Assembly (NCBI GenBank): GCA_018401215.1
Contig: JAGYLA010000005.1
Span: forward strand, 1 to 37,985
From: Bacilli bacterium
GTDB lineage: Bacteria; Bacillota_I; Bacilli_A; MAG-NZ
Reading direction: 5' to 3'
Length of the DNA stretch: 37,985 nucleotides
The notes under the pieces were generated by a model. The model searched no databases. It was not told the origin of the DNA and saw only the letters and a list, made by a program, of their open reading frames with translations. The translations under genes were made by a program, and so were the position numbers. Below, piece by piece: positions 33,960 through 37,985 of the stretch. Numbering within the stretch: the first letter of the stretch is position 1; the number at the start of each line of letters is the position of its first letter.

Positions 33960-36062
33960 ATGAATGAGCAATTACGTCGTAAAATCACTGATTACACAAC
34001 CTTAGAAGAACTCAAACAAGAGTTCGTTTTTGACGCGGAGAGCTTAAAAACCTTAATCAAAGACTTGGTGGAACTTGAAGATGCTGGCATCATTGTCCAA
34101 GTCAATGATGGCTATGACATCGCCGCCAATCAAAATGTGTATGCAGGAACGTTATCGATCAATAAAAAAGGCTTTGGCTTTGTCTACATCGAATCATTCG
34201 ATGATGAAGTCTTTATTCCTGAGCGTGAACTGCATGCAAGTTTGGACCGCGACGAAGTCTTGGTTCAACTGGTGATGGAAGAAGGCGTTCGACTCGCTGC
34301 CAAATTCATCAAAACATTAAAACGACCGCACCCGGTGGTGGTGGGGGTTGTCCAAGGTCGCTTTGTCATTCCTGATGTTGGGGTCATACCACGCATCAAA
34401 CTGACGAAGATGGACCATGCCAAAGACAACTTGAAAGTTCAAGTATTGATTACCAATGTCTACTCCCATCGCTTTGAGGGCCATATTACGGAAGTGATTG
34501 GTGAACAAGACGCGATTGGAATGGACATTACGAGTACCGCCGTACGATTCAACTTTCCGCTTCATCATTCCAAGGAAGCGATTGATCAAGCCAATGCCGC
34601 GCGGATGAGTGATCAACCGCATCGCAAAGACATTCGAGCGATGGACTTGGTGACAATTGATGGCGCAGATGCGAAAGACTTTGACGATGCCGTATATGCC
34701 AAAAAACTAGACCACGGATATGAAGTCACGGTGGCGATCGCGGACGTTGCCGAATTTGTCAAAGAACAATCTCCGTTAGACAAAGAAGCGTATGCGCGGG
34801 GCACATCGGTGTACTTGGCCGACCGTGTCATTCCGATGTTACCCGAAGCCTTAAGCAATGAATTATGTAGTTTAAAACCAAGTGAAGACCGCTTTTGTTT
34901 GTGTGTCACGATGACTCTAGACGACAAAGGGTATTTACTTTCTTATGAAACCTACGAAGGCTTGATGAACTCGAGTCGTCGTTTGACCTACCAAGAGGTG
35001 AATCAATGGTTGGACCATCGTCAAACCCTCGATGACCCAGTGATTGAAGCGATGGTCGATGTGTTGGCTGAGGTCGCACAGCGCCGCACAAAAATTCGTC
35101 ATCAACGCGGTGCGTTGTTTTTTTCCACCAACGAAAGCAAGCTTGTTTTAGATGATGCGGGAAAACCAACGAACGTGTATCTCGTTCAGCGTGGTCCAGG
35201 CGAATTATTGGTCGAAGAATTGATGTTGCTTGCGAACGAAACCGTGGCGGAACATTTGACACGACTTCGTATGCCAATCTTATACCGAACGCACGATGAC
35301 CCCGACCCCACGAAGTTAATGACGTTGATTAAATTTATTCGCATGCGTGGCTTTGGTGTCAAAGGCACCAAAGACAAAGTCCATGTCAAAGAACTCCAAC
35401 AAGTCCTGGAACGCATCGCGGACCACCCTGGTGGGGCGGCGATCAGTAGTTTGATGATTCGCTCGATGGCCAAAGCCAAATACGAACCTGTGCACAAGCC
35501 GCATTACGGATTAGCAAGCAAGACGTATGCGCACTTTACTTCGCCGATTCGTCGCTACCCAGATTTGATTGTTCATCGTCATTTGAAGCAAGTACTAAGG
35601 AATGGTGTACCCAATCAAGAAACGATCGAACGGTTGCAAGAAACGCTAGTGAAAACCGGACTACAATCAAGCAAAAAAGAGCGAGATGCGATTTCGTGCG
35701 AACGGGACGTGACGCAAATGAAGATGGCCGAATACATGGAAGGCTTCATTGGCAAACACTACGATGGAGTCATCTCTGGCGTGACGAACTTTGGGATGTT
35801 TGTTGAACTGGCGAATGGGATCGAAGGGTTGGTTCGCAAAGAAGACATGAAAGATGACCAATACCGCTTTGACGGAGAGCGTTTTATGCTTCTCGGACGT
35901 CGTTTAAAAAGAGTGTATACTATTGGTGACAAGGTCAAAGTGACTTGTGTCAATGCGTCCAAGGCGTCATCACGAATTGATTTTGCCTTACGAGTGAAAG
36001 GAGCGTCCAATGCCTCGCCACGGCGAACACATCGTCGCAAGAAACAAAAAGGCACTGCATGA
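33960..36062 (+). CDS. rnr: Ribonuclease R
   Basis: A processive 3'-5' exoribonuclease that degrades structured RNA and, with tmRNA-SmpB, non-stop mRNA. The N-terminal helical domain (MNEQLRRKITDYTTLEELKQ) and cold-shock-like domains (AGTLSINKKGFGFVYIE) precede the RNB catalytic domain (DGADAKDFDDAVY, ~235-247). The C-terminal S1 domain is YDGVISGVTNFGMFVELANG, followed by a basic tail (PRRTHRRKKQK). 700 aa. The start has no SD at normal spacing. The last 53 nt overlap smpB in another frame. Confidence 0.96.
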   Translation: MNEQLRRKITDYTTLEELKQEFVFDAESLKTLIKDLVELEDAGIIVQVNDGYDIAANQNVYAGTLSINKKGFGFVYIESFDDEVFIPERELHASLDRDEVLVQLVMEEGVRLAAKFIKTLKRPHPVVVGVVQGRFVIPDVGVIPRIKLTKMDHAKDNLKVQVLITNVYSHRFEGHITEVIGEQDAIGMDITSTAVRFNFPLHHSKEAIDQANAARMSDQPHRKDIRAMDLVTIDGADAKDFDDAVYAKKLDHGYEVTVAIADVAEFVKEQSPLDKEAYARGTSVYLADRVIPMLPEALSNELCSLKPSEDRFCLCVTMTLDDKGYLLSYETYEGLMNSSRRLTYQEVNQWLDHRQTLDDPVIEAMVDVLAEVAQRRTKIRHQRGALFFSTNESKLVLDDAGKPTNVYLVQRGPGELLVEELMLLANETVAEHLTRLRMPILYRTHDDPDPTKLMTLIKFIRMRGFGVKGTKDKVHVKELQQVLERIADHPGGAAISSLMIRSMAKAKYEPVHKPHYGLASKTYAHFTSPIRRYPDLIVHRHLKQVLRNGVPNQETIERLQETLVKTGLQSSKKERDAISCERDVTQMKMAEYMEGFIGKHYDGVISGVTNFGMFVELANGIEGLVRKEDMKDDQYRFDGERFMLLGRRLKRVYTIGDKVKVTCVNASKASSRIDFALRVKGASNASPRRTHRRKKQKGTA

Positions 36063-36471
36063 TTTCTTCATTGAAGAAACGTTTGAAGCAGGGCTTGTTT
36101 TGCGTGGCACGGAAATCAAGAGCATTCGCTTGGGCAATATTCAGTTAAAAGAGAGCTATGCCCGCATTCGTGATGGAGAATGTTTCATCATCGGGATGCA
36201 TATTTCACCGTTTGAACAAGGCAACATTCACAACCATGACCCCCTTCGGGACAAAAAGGTCTTGTTGCACAAGCAACAAATCCGTAAAATAGAAGCACGC
36301 TTGCAAAAGGAAGGAGTCACACTCGTTCCGTTAAACATCAAACTCAAGGATGGGTTTGCCAAATGCGATTTAGGCATCGCCAAAGGGAAACAACTCCACG
36401 ACAAACGAGAAGACTTGAAACAAAAACAAGCCAAGCGGGAAATGGCATCTGCGTTAAAACACCGATATTAG
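36010..36471 (+). CDS. smpB: SsrA-binding protein SmpB
   Basis: Binds the tRNA-like domain of tmRNA and brings it to stalled ribosomes. The beta-barrel core is recognisable (ALHDFFIEETFEAGLVLRGTE, KSIRLGNIQLKESYARI). The C-terminal basic tail ends KREMASALKHRY. 153 aa, normal. SD AAGGAG (35998-36003) lies inside rnr; the genes overlap by 53 nt. The stop TAG (36469-36471) ends on the first base of tmRNA. Confidence 0.96.
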   Translation: MPRHGEHIVARNKKALHDFFIEETFEAGLVLRGTEIKSIRLGNIQLKESYARIRDGECFIIGMHISPFEQGNIHNHDPLRDKKVLLHKQQIRKIEARLQKEGVTLVPLNIKLKDGFAKCDLGIAKGKQLHDKREDLKQKQAKREMASALKHRY

Positions 36472-36824
36472 GGGTTGTTACGGATTCGACAGAGTCGTTG
36501 AACTTGTAGTAGCATGTCTAGGTTGCGCTAGTCAAAACGCCGAGGATTCCATAACTGGAAACCAAAACTTAAATCCTGTCTACGCTTAATATAAACTAGC
36601 GAGACCCGTTCCTTCTTGGACGCCTATAAAAGAAGTCGAACGAAGCCCATAGGCTAGAGGCGTAATATGCCGCCTGAATGTTGGGCCTTGAAGTTGATCA
36701 GGATCGCGTTGCTTGTTGGCCGTCGTTGCCCAAGAGCATCGTTAAACCAATGCCACGACTAAACATGTAGAAGCTGCTTGAACAATACCTTTGGACGTGG
36801 GTTCGACTCCCACCAACTCCACCA
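36471..36824 (+). ncRNA. ssrA: Transfer-messenger RNA (tmRNA)
   Basis: The 5' end GGGGTTGTTACGGATTCGAC and the 3' end GGTTCGACTCCCACCAACTCC-ACCA are classic. GGGGTTG (36471-36477) pairs with CAACTCC to form the 7-bp acceptor stem, with the G3-U pair that marks alanine charging, and CCA is encoded. The resume codon is best placed at GGA 36557, since it follows ATAACT as in B. subtilis. The tag would be Ala-GNQNLNPVYA, stop TAA at 36587-36589. The middle region should fold into pseudoknots. G1 is also the last base of the smpB stop codon. Confidence 0.95.
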
Positions 36825-36832
36825 GGTCATTC

Positions 36833-36861
36833 AAAGATCATCGATTGGATGATCTTTTTTT
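36833..36861 (+). terminator. Intrinsic terminator of ssrA
   Basis: AAAGATCATC (36833-36842) pairs with GATGATCTTT (36848-36857) around GATTG, then T to 36861. A near copy of this hairpin ends the fic gene. Confidence 0.9.
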
Positions 36862-36873
36862 ATATCATAATGA

Positions 36874-36905
36874 TGGACCTATTATACCGATAACGGTATA
36901 ATAGG
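36874..36905 (+). promoter_or_regulatory. fic promoter within a perfect 12-bp inverted repeat
   Basis: CCTATTATACCG (36878-36889) and CGGTATAATAGG (36894-36905) are perfect inverted repeats with a 4-nt centre. The right arm holds the -10 TATAAT (36897-36902); the -35 TGGACC (36874-36879) lies 17 nt upstream and overlaps the left arm. A repressor bound here would block the promoter. SD GGAGGG at 36910-36915. Confidence 0.8.
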
Positions 36906-36921
36906 TAGTGGAGGGACGCCG

Positions 36922-37842
36922 ATGAAATATCTAACGACGAAAGAAATCGCATCGAAGTGGAATGTGAATGATCGACGAGTTCGCGTGTTGTGTGAAGAAG
37001 GTAGAATCGAAGGCGCCTTCAAAGCAGGAAAGACGTGGATGATTGCTGAGGATGCAACCAAACCCTATGATGCAAGAACATCGATTAAAAAAACGTACCT
37101 TGGATTGGCGTATGACTTTTCTGACATCGACCGGTTGAAACAAGAGATTGATCAACATCGACCTCTAACGGCCCATGTTACAAGGTCCCTTCGTGAAAAA
37201 CTAATTGTTGATTGGACGTATCATTCCAATGCCATTGAGGGAAACACGTTAACGTTAACGGAAACGAAGGTCGTCTTAGAAGGGATTACCATTGGTGGGA
37301 AAAGTGTGATTGAACACTTGGAAGCGATCAATCACAAGCATGCGATTGAATACATCGAGAGCATCATCCATCAAGACATCGACATTACACCAAACGTGCT
37401 TCGAAGCATCCATCGATTGATTTTAAAAGACATCGACGATGACAATGCGGGCTCATACCGCAAGGCAAACGTCATCATTAGTGGAGCAACCCATATTCCC
37501 CCAAACCATCTCCTTGTTCCCGATTTCATGCAGAAGATGTTTGCGGAGTATACAAAAGAATGGAGCCAGTATCATCCAGTGATTCAAGCTTGTCTTTTGC
37601 ATGGTGAATTTGTCAAGGTTCATCCCTTTATTGATGGTAATGGGCGAACGGCGAGACTGCTTCTCAATCTTGCATTGATGAAACATGGCTATCCACCGAT
37701 TGTGATCACAAAACACAGTCGATTGGACTATTATGACGCACTCGATACAGCGCATACGACGTTGGATTATTCGAAATTTATCAAACTAGTCTCAAGCTTT
37801 CTTGTTGAATCTGAATTACTGTGGCTGCAAATCATTGGCTGA
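36922..37842 (+). CDS. Fic-domain protein with N-terminal helix-turn-helix
   Basis: A 306-aa two-part protein. Residues 1-50 form an excisionase/MerR-like DNA-binding fold (YLTTKEIASKWNVNDRRVRV, then EGRIEGAFKAGKTWMI). The rest is a Fic domain with the full active motif HPFIDGNGRTAR (His234 catalytic), which in relatives moves AMP from ATP onto a Ser, Thr or Tyr. The inhibitory motif SNAIEGN (102-108, Glu106) lies N-terminal to it, so it is an autoinhibited class II Fic. ATG 36922 has SD GGAGGG. It lies between ssrA and a degenerate copy of the ssrA tail, with its own operator and terminator; the HTH probably binds the palindrome. Target unknown. Confidence 0.9.
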   Translation: MKYLTTKEIASKWNVNDRRVRVLCEEGRIEGAFKAGKTWMIAEDATKPYDARTSIKKTYLGLAYDFSDIDRLKQEIDQHRPLTAHVTRSLREKLIVDWTYHSNAIEGNTLTLTETKVVLEGITIGGKSVIEHLEAINHKHAIEYIESIIHQDIDITPNVLRSIHRLILKDIDDDNAGSYRKANVIISGATHIPPNHLLVPDFMQKMFAEYTKEWSQYHPVIQACLLHGEFVKVHPFIDGNGRTARLLLNLALMKHGYPPIVITKHSRLDYYDALDTAHTTLDYSKFIKLVSSFLVESELLWLQIIG

Positions 37843-37847
37843 CATTT

Positions 37848-37916
37848 CCATTGGACGTGGGGTCGACTCCGTCCACCAAGGACCATTCAAAGATCATCCA
37901 TCGGATGATCTTTTTA
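37848..37916 (+). repeat. Degenerate copy of the ssrA 3' end and terminator (att-like)
   Basis: CC-A-TTGGACGTGGG-G-TCGACTCC resembles the T-arm end of tmRNA (36788 onward), and the similarity continues through CATTCAAAGATCATC and the hairpin. Differences include the T-loop (TTCGACT became GTCGACT), loss of the perfect T-stem, and a shortened CCA region, so it is not a working tmRNA end. It starts six bases after the fic stop. It looks like a decayed attachment-site duplication flanking the fic cassette. Confidence 0.7.
37889..37915 (+). terminator. Intrinsic terminator of fic (copy of the ssrA terminator)
   Basis: AAAGATCATCC (37889-37899) pairs with GGATGATCTTT (37903-37913) around ATC, T5 follows. 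The remaining 70 bases to the window end hold no gene I can support; TATAGT near 37938 could be a -10 for a gene outside. Confidence 0.85.
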
Positions 37917-37985
37917 AATACCATCGATATACCTTGTTATAGTAGTAGCATTTAACGGTTTGTGAATGAACACTGTGTTTCCAAG

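Noticed and set aside
36531-36556. Alternative tmRNA tag starting at AAA after TAGTC (36529-36533)
   Set aside because: TAGTC precedes the resume codon in E. coli, but this frame stops after six codons; the ATAACT-GGA context matches Bacillus and gives a tag of normal length.
36788-37916. Second functional tmRNA or tRNA gene at 37848
   Set aside because: The copy lacks the 5' half, the T-loop is mutated and the acceptor sequence is shortened; no full tRNA fold can be drawn.

Overview
The window is a compact, almost wholly coding stretch of a chromosome from a low- to mid-GC Gram-positive-type bacterium of the Bacilli/Mollicutes lineage. I cannot fix the genus. The lineage call rests on secA-prfB and secG-rnr-smpB-ssrA gene orders, a Spx regulator, a CcpA-like LacI regulator, RbgA, a YitT-family protein, RecX, a folate ECF S component behind a tetrahydrofolate riboswitch, and a tmRNA whose upstream ATAACT resume context matches Bacillus. 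Enlarged Opp permeases and a tmRNA tag ending in -VYA recall Acholeplasma/Mollicutes relatives. UGA is a true stop: RF2 is encoded and TGA ends at least eight genes, while Trp codons are TGG.

Layout. 1-2767: secA 3' end, prfB, a YitT-family membrane protein and recX in one tight run, closed by a bidirectional terminator shared with a convergent HAD phosphatase. 3588-7742: a soluble FtsK/SftA-like translocase, signal peptidase I, rbgA and rnhB, all overlapping. 7756-9857: topA alone. 9879-12299: a CcpA-like repressor and tyrS, separated by a strong hairpin that covers the tyrS ribosome binding site. 12322-20093: a peptide ABC transporter, with oppA on its own promoter and terminator, then overlapping oppBCDF. 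20110-22770: a DUF3899-like membrane protein, convergent trpS, then spx-nadK diverging from trpS. 22792-24818: gap, a broken small gene behind a Fur-like box, and ung. 24813-25490: THF riboswitch and folT. 25494-29449: a GT4 glycosyltransferase, then gpmI-eno. 29449-33611: a Na+/Ca2+ exchanger-family protein, then ppx-ppk. 33615-36861: secG, rnr, smpB and ssrA. 36874-37916: a Fic-domain gene with its own palindromic operator, lying between ssrA and a degenerate second copy of the ssrA 3' end.

The genes cover protein export (SecA, SecG, signal peptidase), translation termination and ribosome rescue (RF2, SmpB, tmRNA, RNase R), genome upkeep (RecX, RNase HII, TopA, Ung, FtsK-like motor), glycolysis (GapA, GpmI, Eno), peptide uptake, polyphosphate turnover and folate uptake. 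Nearly all is housekeeping. The best candidates for something unusual are the Fic cassette at the ssrA integration site, the large extracytoplasmic insertions in the Opp permease, the tmRNA tag with a non-canonical end, the hairpin over the tyrS start, a possible CcpA-type regulon (lacI, gap, oppA), and the broken gene behind a metalloregulator-like box.
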